Notes: generated by a model from the sequence alone, not told the origin. Counted from the first letter of the stretch, positions 8,767 to 18,150 are shown. The stretch: DNA of 64,000 nt from Chelatococcus asaccharovorans (GCF_003201475.1 NZ_QJJK01000012.1:124001-188000), one strand, 5' to 3'. Numbers and translations: made by a program.

Positions 8767-9605
8767 CAGGCTCACCCGGCACGGTGATGTCTCCCGGTCT
8801 TATCGATGGGGAGAGGCACCCTGCCGGTCGCGGCGGCAGCGCGGACACCGCCGTTGCCGTGGGGCACCGCTCCTCATGGCTGCTCGCACTGCTCGTCATC
8901 ATCGCGCTCATCGGCGCGGCCGGCTTCACGGCCCTCGGTATCTGGCAAATTGAACGGCGCGCCTGGAAACGCGACCTGATCGCGCGCGTCGAGGGTCGCA
9001 TCCATGCCCCGGCGGTCACCGCGCCGGGACCGGCGGCCTGGCCTCAGATCAGCATTGCCAATGACGAGTACCGCCGTGTCACGGCCAAAGGCGAATTCCT
9101 TAACGACCGCGAAACGCTGGTCCAGGCGGTCACGGCGTTGGGCGGCGGCTACTGGGTGCTGACGCCTTTCCGTACCGCCGACGGCTTCACTGTCCTCGTC
9201 AATCGGGGTTTCGTGCCGCCGGAACTCCGAGATCCGGCGACACGCCCGACCGGGCAGGTCGGCGGCGAGACTACAGTCACCGGCGTCCTGCGCCTGACAG
9301 AGCCGAAGGGCGCCCTCCTCCGCGAGAATGATCCGGCCGGCGATCGCTGGTATTCACGGGATGTCGCCGCCATTGCCAAGGCGAGGCACCTGCCAGATGC
9401 GGCCCCTTATTTCATTGATGCGGACCGCATCGTCCCGCCGAACCCCGGACCGGTCGGCGGCCTGACGGTTACGGCTTTTTCCAACAACCATCTCGTCTAT
9501 GCGCTCACATGGTTCAGTCTGGCGCTGATGGTGCTCTGGGCGGCTGCCTTCGTACTGCACAGAGACTATCGCTTGCGGCACCAGCCTGCCGGCACGATCA
9601 ACTGA
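8763..9605 (+). CDS. SURF1-family oxidase assembly protein
   Basis: A 280-residue SURF1/Shy1 homologue, an inner-membrane factor assisting heme insertion into heme-copper oxidases. It shows the family plan: an N-terminal helix (about residues 38-60) ending in LGIWQIERRAWK, a periplasmic domain with GGGYWVLTPF and VNRGFVP, and a C-terminal helix preceded by NNHLVYALTWF. The GTG start overlaps the cyoD stop (GTGA). There is no cyoE (heme O synthase) here, so that function must be elsewhere. The last 8 bases overlap the 3' end of the convergent regA gene. Confidence 0.92.
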   Translation: MTGSPGTVMSPGLIDGERHPAGRGGSADTAVAVGHRSSWLLALLVIIALIGAAGFTALGIWQIERRAWKRDLIARVEGRIHAPAVTAPGPAAWPQISIANDEYRRVTAKGEFLNDRETLVQAVTALGGGYWVLTPFRTADGFTVLVNRGFVPPELRDPATRPTGQVGGETTVTGVLRLTEPKGALLRENDPAGDRWYSRDVAAIAKARHLPDAAPYFIDADRIVPPNPGPVGGLTVTAFSNNHLVYALTWFSLALMVLWAAAFVLHRDYRLRHQPAGTIN

Positions 9606-10131
9606 CCTGCTTTTTCTCGAGCTTGCGCGCAAGCGTACGCCGGTGCATCCCGAGCCGCCGCGCGGCTTCGGAAATGTTGAAGTCCACTTCCACGAGCGTT
9701 TCGTGGATACGTTCCCATTCCAGCGTCTTGATCGATGTCGGCCTGACCGTCATGGGGACGGTGGGGTCCCCTGCGCCCCGGCCCAGTGCCGCCTCGATTT
9801 CATCGGTATTGGCGGGCTTCGCCAGATAGTGGCAGGCCCCGAGCTTGATCGCCTCGACGGCCGTCGCGATGCTCGCAAAACCCGTCAGCACGACGATCTT
9901 CATGTCCGGATCGTGGTCATGAAGCATCTTCACGCATTCGAGGCCGGAGCCGCTGGCCAGCTTGAGGTCGACCACCGCATAATCAGGCGCGGCCTGCTGC
10001 AGGACAGCGCGCGCGGCATCGATGCCGTCACTCACGGAGACAACATAACCACGGCGCTCGAACGACTTGCGCAAGGCCTTGGCAAAGGACGCATCGTCTT
10101 CAATGATGAGAAGAACGGGCTCAGCGTTCAC
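9598..10131 (-). CDS. regA: RegA/ActR/PrrA-family redox response regulator
   Basis: A 177-residue response regulator controlling respiratory and other redox genes. The receiver domain shows the acidic pocket E11-D12-D13, phosphoacceptor D55 (VVDLKL), T83 and K105 (LAKPAN). A proline-rich linker leads to a C-terminal Fis-type helix-turn-helix (NISEAARRLGMHRRTLARKL) that is nearly invariant in RegA, ActR and PrrA proteins. It is co-transcribed with the kinase gene regB, overlapping it by 11 bases, and converges on the SURF1 gene with an 8-base overlap. Known regulators of this family control terminal oxidase genes, so the neighbouring cyo operon is a natural target; this is inference. Confidence 0.93.
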   Translation of the reverse strand: MNAEPVLLIIEDDASFAKALRKSFERRGYVVSVSDGIDAARAVLQQAAPDYAVVDLKLASGSGLECVKMLHDHDPDMKIVVLTGFASIATAVEAIKLGACHYLAKPANTDEIEAALGRGAGDPTVPMTVRPTSIKTLEWERIHETLVEVDFNISEAARRLGMHRRTLARKLEKKQVS

Positions 10132-11422
10132 GGCTGCCTCCGGAGGAAAGCGATGCGATCGGCAGCGTGAGTGTCACCGATGCGCCGCCACGCGGATGAT
10201 TCTCGGCCTTGACGGTGCCGCCCAGCTTGCGCACGACATTGATCACGAGGAACAGCCCGAGGCCGCCGCCCGGCCTGTTCTTGCTGGAACGATAGGGCTT
10301 TCCGAGCTCCGCCAGAATCCTGTCGTCAAATCCGGACCCCACGTCGCTGACCGAAAGAACGAGATCGTCCTCATGGCGCCGGACTGTCACGCCGATCCAG
10401 TTTGGCGAAGCCTCGTGGGCATTGTCAAAGACGTTGAAGATGACCTGCTTCAGGGCCGGGTCGGAGATGATGGCGGCATCGGGGCTGAAGGCGCTGACAT
10501 AGTCGATATGGGTTGGCGAACGGCTCGACCGCCACTCGGCAACAAGATCATCGATGAAGGCATTGACCGTCGTCCGGACCGTGCCCTCGCCCCTTGCCTC
10601 CCCTGACGACATGAGGATGCCCGATACGATCTGCTTGCAGCGATCGACCTGGCTCTGCATCTCACCAATTTCCTCGAGCAGGTCGGCGTCGGCCTTGAAC
10701 TCCGGCATGCGCCGCCAGTCGTTCAGAATGACCGAGAGCGTGGCAAGCGGCGTTCCCAGTTCATGGGCTGCACCCGATGCGAGCAAGCCCATGCGGACGA
10801 TGAGATTTTCCTCGGCAGACTGCTGGCGCATCGCCGCCAGCCGCGCATCGCGGTCCCGCAGATTGCGATTGATCCGCGTGGTGAACAGCACGAGCAGGCA
10901 GGCCGCCAGGATGAAGCATACGAACATGCCCTGGATATGCAGGCTGAAAAGCGCGTGCACGTCACTGTGTGGAATGAGGAGCGGCCGATAGATCGCTGTG
11001 AGCGCGAAAAAGCAGCCGCTGGCAACAGCGAGAAGCGCCCAGACAAGGCGTTCCTGCAGGAGCGCGGCCCCCAGTGTGATCTGCAGAAGATAGAGAGATA
11101 TGAAGGGATTGGACGCACCGCCGCTGAGAAAGAGCTGTACGGTGAGCGCCGCGACATCAAGGATGAGCGCCAGGAACAGTTCGGTATCCGATATCGCGGG
11201 CGCGAGACGGTGGCGGATCAGACTGCCGATATTGAGCGCCACCAGGAAGAGGAGCACCGCGACCATCGGCGCAAGCGGCAGCGGGATGCCGAACCAGAAC
11301 TGAACGAAGAGGATGGTGATGACCTGACCGCATACCGCCAGCCACCGCAGATGGATGAGCAGCAGCAGGTTCTTCTTGCTGGTCGTATCGAGAACGGAAA
11401 TCGCCGCTTCCTCGCTGGTCAC
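10121..11422 (-). CDS. regB: RegB/ActS/PrrB-family redox sensor histidine kinase
   Basis: A 433-residue membrane sensor kinase, partner of RegA. Six transmembrane helices span about residues 20-183 and contain the GGASNPF motif (residues 101-107), the conserved quinone-interacting element of RegB. The H-box AAHELGTPLATLS carries the phospho-accepting H220. The redox-active cysteine of the family is present (C262 in VDRCKQIVSGIL). The C-terminal ATPase domain has an N-box (NVFDNAHEAS), a G1 box (DVGSGF) and a G2 box (GGGLGLFL). In the known systems, oxidised quinone and cysteine oxidation inhibit the kinase. Confidence 0.94.
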   Translation of the reverse strand: MTSEEAAISVLDTTSKKNLLLLIHLRWLAVCGQVITILFVQFWFGIPLPLAPMVAVLLFLVALNIGSLIRHRLAPAISDTELFLALILDVAALTVQLFLSGGASNPFISLYLLQITLGAALLQERLVWALLAVASGCFFALTAIYRPLLIPHSDVHALFSLHIQGMFVCFILAACLLVLFTTRINRNLRDRDARLAAMRQQSAEENLIVRMGLLASGAAHELGTPLATLSVILNDWRRMPEFKADADLLEEIGEMQSQVDRCKQIVSGILMSSGEARGEGTVRTTVNAFIDDLVAEWRSSRSPTHIDYVSAFSPDAAIISDPALKQVIFNVFDNAHEASPNWIGVTVRRHEDDLVLSVSDVGSGFDDRILAELGKPYRSSKNRPGGGLGLFLVINVVRKLGGTVKAENHPRGGASVTLTLPIASLSSGGSRER

Positions 11423-11548
11423 TCAAGGCAAGCCGCACGCGTTGCGTCGCCGCGCGCGCTCACATGCCCGCCTTATAGGTGATGCCCAGGGAAAAATCGA
11501 CGCCTGCCCGGGAACGCCTCGCCTGAGGACGATGGCTTCATCGCGAGG

Positions 11549-11577
11549 CAAAAAGAAGCCCGGACAGAAGTCCGGGC
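11549..11577 (-). terminator. Rho-independent terminator of katA
   Basis: On the minus strand, GCCCGGAC and GTCCGGGC form a perfect 8-base stem with a 4-base loop, followed by TTCTTTTTG. It lies 24 bases beyond the katA stop codon. Confidence 0.85.
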
Positions 11578-11600
11578 CCTGGCAAATCTGCGCTGACGCT

Positions 11601-13064
11601 TTACTCAGCGGCGCGCTTGACGACTCTGGCCGAAATGAGATCGCCCGTTGCCTGGTCGATGCTCGTCCAATACCAGATGAAGCGTTCCTTGATGGCGTCC
11701 ACCGTCAGCGCATTGTATTGACCGACGAGGGTATCGACCAGGCGATCACGCTGCTCCTGGGTGAACACCTTGCGGATCAAGGTACCAGCCTGCCCGAAAT
11801 CGTCGTCGTCGCTCCGCAGCGTGTAGGCCGAGCGGACAAACTCTCCGTCCGTCTCCCAACCGCGGCCTTCGGAGGCCAGCGCGGGGTCCGCCTTCGGGCC
11901 AGCGAAGGAGTTCGGTGCGTAGACCGGCTGCGTGTGGGCGGCAAACCCGTGGCGCATGGGGCCGTCCTTGGCATAGGAATGGACCTCGGAGACCGGGCGG
12001 TTGACGGGCAGTTCGTTGTAGTTCGGGCCGATGCGGTAGCGATGGGCATCCGCATAGGAGAACACACGCGCCAACAGCATCTTGTCGGGGCTGACATCGA
12101 CGCCCGGCACGAGGTTCGAGGGCGCGAAGGCGGCCTGTTCGATCTGCGCGAAGTAGTTCTCCGGGTTGCGGTTCAGCACGTACTCGCCGACCGGGATGAG
12201 CGGATAGTCGGCATGTGGCCAGATCTTCGTGAGATCGAACGGGTTGAACCGGTAGGTCTTGGCGTCCTCATAGGGCATGATCTGCACGGAGACCTTCCAC
12301 CGCGGGAAATCACCGCGCTCGATCGCCTCGTAGAGGTCACGCAGATAATAGTCGGCATCCGTCCCGGCGATCTGCGCCGCCACATCACCGGAGATGTTCT
12401 GCTCGCCCTGCTGGTTGTGGAAGTGATACTTCACCCACACGCGCTCGCCGGCCGCATTGATCCACTGGTAAGTGTGCGACGAGTAGCCGTTGAGGTGGCG
12501 CCAGGACGAGGGCAGGCCGCGGTCGCCCATGAGATAGGTGACCTGGTGGGCGCTCTCCGGAGACAGGGTCCAGAAATCCCATTGCATGTCGGCATCGCGC
12601 AGGTGACTGCCGGGCAGGCGTTTCTGAGAGCGGATGAAATCCGGGAACTTGATTCCGTCGCGGATGAAGAACACCGGCGTGTTGTTGCCGACGAGGTCGT
12701 AATTGCCCTCGGTCGTATAGAACTTGAGCGCGAAGCCGCGGACATCGCGCCAGGTGTCGGGCGAGCCCAGTTCGCCGGCAACGGAGGAGAAGCGCTGCAG
12801 CATCGGCGTTCTCACGCCCTTCTGGAACAGTGCCGCCTTCGTGTATTTGGACATGTCCTCGGTCACGACGAGCTCGCCGAAGGCGCCGCCGCCCTTGGCA
12901 TGCACGACGCGTTCGGGCACCCGCTCACGGTTGAACTGCGCGAGCTTCTCCACAAGATAGACGTCGTGCAGGACGACCGGCCCATCCGGCCCAACGCTGC
13001 GGGAATGCTCGTCAGACGCGACAGGCGCGCCAGCGTTGGTGGTCGTGAAATTCTTCGCAGCCAT
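11601..13064 (-). CDS. katA: Monofunctional heme catalase
   Basis: A 487-residue small-subunit catalase that breaks hydrogen peroxide down to water and oxygen in the cytoplasm. The catalytic His is H55 ([14 protein letters not shown]), the distal Asn is N128 ([15 protein letters not shown]), and the proximal heme-ligand Tyr is Y337 in [15 protein letters not shown]. Length and motifs fit clade 3 catalases. It has its own terminator and is divergent from an OxyR-type regulator, a classical peroxide-response pairing. The start ATG is preceded by GAAAGAGG on the coding strand. Confidence 0.96.
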   Translation of the reverse strand: MAAKNFTTTNAGAPVASDEHSRSVGPDGPVVLHDVYLVEKLAQFNRERVPERVVHAKGGGAFGELVVTEDMSKYTKAALFQKGVRTPMLQRFSSVAGELGSPDTWRDVRGFALKFYTTEGNYDLVGNNTPVFFIRDGIKFPDFIRSQKRLPGSHLRDADMQWDFWTLSPESAHQVTYLMGDRGLPSSWRHLNGYSSHTYQWINAAGERVWVKYHFHNQQGEQNISGDVAAQIAGTDADYYLRDLYEAIERGDFPRWKVSVQIMPYEDAKTYRFNPFDLTKIWPHADYPLIPVGEYVLNRNPENYFAQIEQAAFAPSNLVPGVDVSPDKMLLARVFSYADAHRYRIGPNYNELPVNRPVSEVHSYAKDGPMRHGFAAHTQPVYAPNSFAGPKADPALASEGRGWETDGEFVRSAYTLRSDDDDFGQAGTLIRKVFTQEQRDRLVDTLVGQYNALTVDAIKERFIWYWTSIDQATGDLISARVVKRAAE

Positions 13065-13207
13065 GGCCCTCTTTCCTCAAGCAAGCGAACGCCTCGGCGC
13101 GTATCCCCCGCCGGTCGACGACCGCGGATCTCGCGCCTGGAATTTTTCTAAGGAGATTTCTGGCACAGCACGTCCATAGGTTCAAATTGCATTTTCCGCA
13201 ATCTATG

Positions 13208-13222
13208 ATAGGATTTTCCTAT
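13208..13222. promoter_or_regulatory. OxyR-type site ATAG-N7-CTAT between katA and oxyR
   Basis: ATAGGATTTTCCTAT is a perfect inverted repeat (ATAGGA-N3-TCCTAT) that fits the OxyR half-site ATAG-N7-CTAT. It ends one base before the oxyR GTG start and is 144 bases from the katA start, well placed for autorepression of oxyR and activation of katA. A second half-site with the usual 7-base spacing was not found. Confidence 0.7.
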
Positions 13223-13223
13223 T

Positions 13224-14147
13224 GTGATAACCATCAAGCAAATGAGATATTTCGACGCATTGGCCCAGGCTCGGCATTTCGGCCGCGCGGCCCAGCTTGT
13301 GCATGTCAGCCAGCCGGCCTTGTCGGCGCAGATCATGGACCTTGAAGCTGCGCTGGGGGTAAAGCTCGTCGAACGGAACAGGTCGCGCATTCTTCTGACA
13401 CGCGACGGCGAGGCCCTTCTGCCGCGCATCCAGCATATCCTCGCGCAGGTCGCGGAGCTTGAACAGGCGAGCCAGCACAAGCACGGCCCGCTCTCCGGCG
13501 TGGCGCGCATCGGGGCTATTCCAACCGTTGCCCCCTATCTCGTGCCGAAGCTCGTTCCTTATCTCCGCGCCGTTTATCCGCGCATCGAGATCGAGCTGCG
13601 TGAAGCGACTACGGACAAGCTTCTGTTGGAACTCGAAGAAGGACGCCTTGATGCGGTCGTTGCCGCGCTTCCCGTCGCGGGCGATGGACTGTCCGTGCGT
13701 CCCCTTCTGAAAGACCGCTTCTACATGGCCGTGGCGGAGACAAGCCGGGACGTGCTCGCCTCGCCGCTGACGGGCGCGGCGATCGATCCGGGGCGGTTGT
13801 TGCTGCTGGAAGAAGGCCATTGCCTGCGCGACCAGGCCCTCGAGGTCTGCAGTGCGGCGCGCCCCAACACCGTGATCAATATCAGCGCGACCTCAATGAC
13901 CACGCTGTTGCAGATGGTGAACCATGATCTCGGGATCACACTCGTTCCGGAAATGGCGCTGGACGCCGAGGTTTCCCATCACCGCCTGCGGGTCGTGCCC
14001 TTCGCGCCGCCTGTGCCTGCCCGCGAGATCGGACTGATATGGCGGCGCAGCAATCCTGATATCGCCGATATCGATGCGCTCGCCGAAGCGATCATCGCCA
14101 CGACGCCCCATGTGGAAAATGACGCCCCGTGTGGTCAATCAGGATAG
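13224..14147 (+). CDS. oxyR: OxyR-type LysR-family peroxide sensor
   Basis: A 307-residue LysR-family activator. The N-terminal winged helix-turn-helix is at about residues 5-60 (MRYFDALAQARHFGRAAQLVHVSQPALS). The effector domain carries two cysteines in the OxyR context, C200 and C209 (LLEEGHCLRDQALEVC), corresponding to C199/C208 of E. coli OxyR, which form a disulfide on peroxide oxidation. The start used is GTG at 13224; the ATG six codons later is an alternative. It is divergent from katA, its likely main target. Confidence 0.92.
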   Translation: MITIKQMRYFDALAQARHFGRAAQLVHVSQPALSAQIMDLEAALGVKLVERNRSRILLTRDGEALLPRIQHILAQVAELEQASQHKHGPLSGVARIGAIPTVAPYLVPKLVPYLRAVYPRIEIELREATTDKLLLELEEGRLDAVVAALPVAGDGLSVRPLLKDRFYMAVAETSRDVLASPLTGAAIDPGRLLLLEEGHCLRDQALEVCSAARPNTVINISATSMTTLLQMVNHDLGITLVPEMALDAEVSHHRLRVVPFAPPVPAREIGLIWRRSNPDIADIDALAEAIIATTPHVENDAPCGQSG

Positions 14148-14300
14148 CGCCTGAGCGCACGAACCGGGCCGCGCCTTTTGTCGAACGGCCCTCCAGTATC
14201 CATGCTCTGAACGCCCTCCTTATTGCATGGAATGGCGATGATAGCCCCCGAATATAATTCATAATTGCCACTCGGTATTTCTCTTATTGGGGTGTGTATC

Positions 14301-15275
14301 ATGCCTTCCTATACATTCAACGACTTTATCGATGAGCTTGGCCTCTATCATTCATCCAATCGCTACGATGCGGTCAACAGCACCAATCATTTAGGGCGCT
14401 TCCAGTTCGGGGAGGCCGCTCTCATCGACATCGGCATGGTGCGGAACGACGGGAAGCCGTTCGACAACGACTTCAGCGGCGGGTGGACGGGAAAGCACGG
14501 AATCAACAGCAAGGAGGAGTTCCTCGCCTCGCATGTGGCGCAAGACACGGCCATCCATGACTTTCTCGGTAAGCAAGCCCATTTTCTGAGGAACTACCTG
14601 CATTATGATGGTCAGAGCATTGATGGCCAGGAGATCTCTCTCTCAGGCCTCCTGGGGGCCGCGCATCTCGCCGGAGCAGGCGGGGTCAGGCGCTTCCTGA
14701 ATTCAGGCGGCGATTACAACCCCAAGGATGCCAACGGTGCCTCGCTCACCGACAGTCTCAATCATTTCAACGGTTACGATGTTCCCTACACGGTCGACCC
14801 AAGCCGAAACTATACATTTGTCGGCAGCAACGGGCCCGATACCATCCGTGGCTATGACGGCAATGATTATTTCGCTGCAGGGGCCGGCAGGGACACCTTC
14901 GATGGTGGCGACGGTGAAGACACCATCGCATTGTCGGGGCTCAAGTCGGAATTCACGATCACACGCGGCGAGGCACCCGCCACCTGGGAGATCGCGCGCC
15001 AGCTGGACGATGGCCGCAGCGACCTCAAGAGCCTGCGGAATGTCGAGCTGGTCAGGTTCGAAGACGACGAGATTGTCGACTTGCGCACCATGCCGTCCGC
15101 CGCGCCCGGCGAAGAGCAGATCGTCGCGCCACAAGCTGGTCTAACACCCACGTCCGTCCGGACCGTCAGGGCACTGCCGTCAACGCCGAACGATCCGGGC
15201 TTCGACGAAGATGTATCGGTGACACCGGTCGGCTTGCCGGCGAGCTTTGACGCGAGCGACATGCCGATCCTGTGA
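14301..15275 (+). CDS. Lysozyme-like domain protein with RTX repeat
   Basis: A 324-residue protein of unassigned function. The first half has NSTNHLGRFQFGEAALIDIG, reminiscent of the G-x-Y/F-Q-F motif of lysozyme/transglycosylase-like folds, where the preceding region would supply a catalytic acid. Residues about 180-220 contain RTX-type calcium-binding nonapeptides (GSNGPDTIRGYDGNDYF, GGDGEDTIAL). The C-terminal 60 residues are low in structure. There is no N-terminal signal peptide, as expected if it leaves through a type I secretion system. The start is the ATG after TTGGGGTGTGT rather than a longer frame. It stands alone between oxyR and a convergent oxidoreductase. A secreted cell-wall or polymer-degrading role is a guess. 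Confidence 0.65.
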   Translation: MPSYTFNDFIDELGLYHSSNRYDAVNSTNHLGRFQFGEAALIDIGMVRNDGKPFDNDFSGGWTGKHGINSKEEFLASHVAQDTAIHDFLGKQAHFLRNYLHYDGQSIDGQEISLSGLLGAAHLAGAGGVRRFLNSGGDYNPKDANGASLTDSLNHFNGYDVPYTVDPSRNYTFVGSNGPDTIRGYDGNDYFAAGAGRDTFDGGDGEDTIALSGLKSEFTITRGEAPATWEIARQLDDGRSDLKSLRNVELVRFEDDEIVDLRTMPSAAPGEEQIVAPQAGLTPTSVRTVRALPSTPNDPGFDEDVSVTPVGLPASFDASDMPIL

Positions 15276-15377
15276 TGCAGCAATCGTTCCCCGCGGCAGG
15301 TCCGATACTCACACCAGCGCTCGGTCCCGCAGCTTAGGGCAAGTCCGTCTTTTGCGGATTGGCTCCGCTCAGAAATA

Positions 15378-15393
15378 GACGAGCAAATTCACC
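15378..15393. repeat. Partial copy of dispersed repeat (gagcaaattcacc)
   Basis: GACGAGCAAATTCACC is identical to 28012-28027 in the longer palindromic repeat near 28.0 kb. It abuts the 3' end of the oxidoreductase gene, and the rest of the element is missing here. Confidence 0.55.
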
Positions 15394-15394
15394 A

Positions 15395-16390
15395 CTAGCC
15401 GATGGCTTTTTCCAGCAAAGCCATCGCGCGCGCGCCATCCGCCGCGTTCGGGACGGGCACGCGCTCCCCGCGCGCCGCGCGTATGAATTCGCCGAGAAGA
15501 GCGTGATAGCCCTTGTGGTCCTCGTTCGCCGCGGCGGTGAGGTTTGGTTCCCAGACGAGCGTATCCTCGCCGTCGACGAGGCTCGCGTCGAGCTTGGCGA
15601 CCTTGAATGGTGGATTGCGGTAGTAGCGCACCTCATGGACGTTGCGCACTTCGACCCGGCGATGGTCGCCCATCACCTGCCACCATTCCATCGGCGTGCC
15701 GCGCGACTGGTGGGTCCCCATCACCAGGGTGCCGATACCGCCATTGACGAAGCGGAAATCGACATGCAGCAGCAACTTGCCCGGTTCGATCTCGTGGCGC
15801 CGCGCGCTGATGTCCGCGACCTCACCCATAAGATGCGGCACGAGATCAAAGTAATGCACGCAATGGTGCAGGTAGAAGCCTGTATAGTCGACGTCTTTGG
15901 CGAAATAAGTCGGCGCCGTCATATATTGACCGAGGAAGCTGGCGGTCGCGCCGAATTCCCCGGAATGGATGACGTTCGCCGCAATGCGGTTGGCTGTCGA
16001 ATAGCGCTTCATGAAGCCGAGAACCACGGGCACACCGCGGGCTTCGGCCGCATCCGCCAGTTCCTGCGCCTGGCGGGCCGTCGGTGCCGGCGGCTTCTCG
16101 ATGAAGATCGGCAGGCCCCGGGCGACAGCGGCGAGGCCGATCTCGTAGTGGAGCTGCGGCCCGACGGCGAGGCCGACGGCGTCGATATCGTCGCGCGCGA
16201 GCAGCGCCCGCCAGTCGGTCAGCTGGTTCTCCGGCGCAACGCCGTAACGCCGGCCGGTTGTCGCCAGCCGCTCGGTGGACATGTCGCACAGCGCTTGAAT
16301 CACCGCGTCGTGGCGGGTGAGCTGGGGCAGCAGCATCTCATTGGCATGGGTGCCGCAGCCGATCCAGCCGATACGCAGGGGGGTGGTCAT
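15395..16390 (-). CDS. Gfo/Idh/MocA-family oxidoreductase
   Basis: A 331-residue NAD(P)-dependent dehydrogenase of the glucose-fructose oxidoreductase/inositol dehydrogenase type. The N-terminal Rossmann motif is GWIGCGTHAN, and the family EKP motif (FIEKPPAPT) carries the catalytic-site lysine. The C-terminal alpha/beta domain includes HHCVHYFDLVPHLMG. The ATG before TTPLRI is chosen; a GTG 4 codons upstream is also possible. It is the last gene of an operon with an ABC sugar importer and a TIM-barrel epimerase, and probably oxidises the imported sugar, inositol or amino sugar, as such pairs do in rhizobia. Confidence 0.87.
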   Translation of the reverse strand: MTTPLRIGWIGCGTHANEMLLPQLTRHDAVIQALCDMSTERLATTGRRYGVAPENQLTDWRALLARDDIDAVGLAVGPQLHYEIGLAAVARGLPIFIEKPPAPTARQAQELADAAEARGVPVVLGFMKRYSTANRIAANVIHSGEFGATASFLGQYMTAPTYFAKDVDYTGFYLHHCVHYFDLVPHLMGEVADISARRHEIEPGKLLLHVDFRFVNGGIGTLVMGTHQSRGTPMEWWQVMGDHRRVEVRNVHEVRYYRNPPFKVAKLDASLVDGEDTLVWEPNLTAAANEDHKGYHALLGEFIRAARGERVPVPNAADGARAMALLEKAIG

Positions 16391-16423
16391 GTCAGTTCTC
16401 ACGCGACAGGGTGAATGGACAGG

Positions 16424-17317
16424 TCAGGCCGTCTGGCGCGCAAAGGCGAGCGCGGCCTTGAGATAGGCGATGCTGGCGGCGAGCTCGCCATCTTCGTTCA
16501 CGGTGGGAGCCCGCCACTGGGCGAGCGTCACACCCGCGCCCTCGTCGGACCGGCGGAACGGCTCCAGCACGATCGGACCGGTATAGGCCACATCGCGGAT
16601 GGCGCGGGCGACGCTTGCCCAGTCGATATGACCGGACCCCACAAAACCGCGGTTGTTCTCGTTCGCCTGGAAATGGACGATCTTCGATCCCGTCTTGCGG
16701 ATCGCATCGGCGATGTCGAACTCCTCCATATTCATATGGAAGGTATCCAGCATGACGCCGACGGCCGGATTGTCCACGCGGTCGACGATCTCCAGCGCGT
16801 GCCGGGCCGTGTTGCAGACGTCGCTCTCGAAGCGATTGAGCGGCTCCACGCCGAAGGCGACGCCCTGGTCTGCCGCGCGCCGGCCGGCCTGCTTCAGCCC
16901 GGCCACGACCGCATCGACGCGGCGCTTGCGCTCGTCCGCGGTGATGGGTGTGGGCGCGCGGCCGGCGAAGACCATCGGCGCGCCGTAGAGCGGGCCGCCG
17001 ACGATGGTAGCGCCCAGGGCGGCGGCGGTATCGACCGTGCTCTCGAGATAGGCGACACCCCCTTTATAAGCGGCCTCGTCGGCACTGGAGAGATCCCGCG
17101 CCAGGTTGACGCGCGCGGCCAGCACGCAGGAAAGGCCCGCATCGGCAATCGCGGCCTTGGTCTCGCGAAGGTCGAGCTCGCCCGGCTCGGGGACGAGCAG
17201 CTCGACCACATCCGCGCCCGCCTTCTTCATGCGATGGAAGCAGTCGAAGTGGTCGCGCGTGAACGGGCGCGCATAGAACATCGAAATAACACCGATGGCG
17301 TTCTCAGTCTCAATCAT
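16424..17317 (-). CDS. Sugar phosphate isomerase/epimerase (TIM barrel)
   Basis: A 297-residue xylose-isomerase-like TIM-barrel protein (AP endonuclease 2 superfamily), as in IolE/IolI/tagatose epimerase relatives. Metal-binding residues of the family are visible: Glu in FGVEPLNRFE, Asp-His in MLDTFHMN, and Glu in IVLEPF near the C terminus. The start is the ATG overlapping the upstream permease stop (ATGA); the frame is open further upstream, but that region lies within the permease gene. With the downstream oxidoreductase it likely converts the imported sugar or cyclitol. Confidence 0.85.
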   Translation of the reverse strand: MIETENAIGVISMFYARPFTRDHFDCFHRMKKAGADVVELLVPEPGELDLRETKAAIADAGLSCVLAARVNLARDLSSADEAAYKGGVAYLESTVDTAAALGATIVGGPLYGAPMVFAGRAPTPITADERKRRVDAVVAGLKQAGRRAADQGVAFGVEPLNRFESDVCNTARHALEIVDRVDNPAVGVMLDTFHMNMEEFDIADAIRKTGSKIVHFQANENNRGFVGSGHIDWASVARAIRDVAYTGPIVLEPFRRSDEGAGVTLAQWRAPTVNEDGELAASIAYLKAALAFARQTA

Positions 17318-18150
17318 GATTTCACCGCGCCGGCCGTGAGCCCACCCACGAGCCGCTTTTGCACCACAAGGAAAAGAAGTGTCACAGGCAAGGCAATCAA
17401 CGTGCCGCCTGCCGTCAGAAGGCCCCACTGGACCGTGAATTCACCGATGAAGAGCTGCAGCGCCACCGTCACGGTCCTGACAGCCTGCCCCGAGAGCATC
17501 ATCGCGAAGAGATATTCGTTCCAGGACGTAATGAAGATGTAAATTCCCGCCGTGATCAGGCCGGGCAGAATGAGCGGCAACACGACAAGCCGGATCGTCT
17601 CCATCCGAGTTGCGCCATCGATCATGGCAGCTTCATCAAGGTCTTTCGGGATGGCGTTGAAGTAGCTCGTCAGCATCCAGATCGCAAAGGGTATCGAGAA
17701 TGTCGAATGTCCGATGATGACGCCGAGATAGGTATCGATCAGCCCCAGATTCCGCATCATCAGGAAGAGCGGAATGATGAGCAGGACGATCGGGAACATG
17801 TTGATGACCAGGAAACCGGTCATAAGGCCGGTGCGCGCCCGGAAGCGGAACCGTGAAAACGCATAGGCTGCAGGAACCGCGACCCCGAGCCCGAGGACGA
17901 CCGCTCCCGTCGCAATGACGAGGCTGTTGAAGAGGCTTCCGGCGAAAGAGGTTCGGGCGATCAGGTCGCGATAATGGTCGAGCGTCGCGTTCTTCGGCAG
18001 ATACTGGACGGGGAAGACTGCGAGTTCGGCCTGCGGCTTGATCGAGGTCAGGATCATCCAGACATAAGGCGCGATGGCGAAGACTACGATCAGGAGGATC
18101 GGTATCTCGACTTCGATGAGCCTGCGTGTATAGGAGCGGCGTTCGATCAT
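17314..18150 (-). CDS. Sugar ABC transporter permease (MalG type)
   Basis: A 278-residue inner-membrane permease of the carbohydrate uptake CUT1 group, second of a pair. Six membrane helices and the EAA loop (DLDEAAMIDGATRMETIRLVVLPL), which docks the ATPase, are present. It ends in the characteristic RLVGGLTAGAVKS tail. The start overlaps the preceding permease stop by ATGA, and the stop overlaps the epimerase start the same way. No ATPase gene is found in this operon. Confidence 0.93.
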   Translation of the reverse strand: MIERRSYTRRLIEVEIPILLIVVFAIAPYVWMILTSIKPQAELAVFPVQYLPKNATLDHYRDLIARTSFAGSLFNSLVIATGAVVLGLGVAVPAAYAFSRFRFRARTGLMTGFLVINMFPIVLLIIPLFLMMRNLGLIDTYLGVIIGHSTFSIPFAIWMLTSYFNAIPKDLDEAAMIDGATRMETIRLVVLPLILPGLITAGIYIFITSWNEYLFAMMLSGQAVRTVTVALQLFIGEFTVQWGLLTAGGTLIALPVTLLFLVVQKRLVGGLTAGAVKS

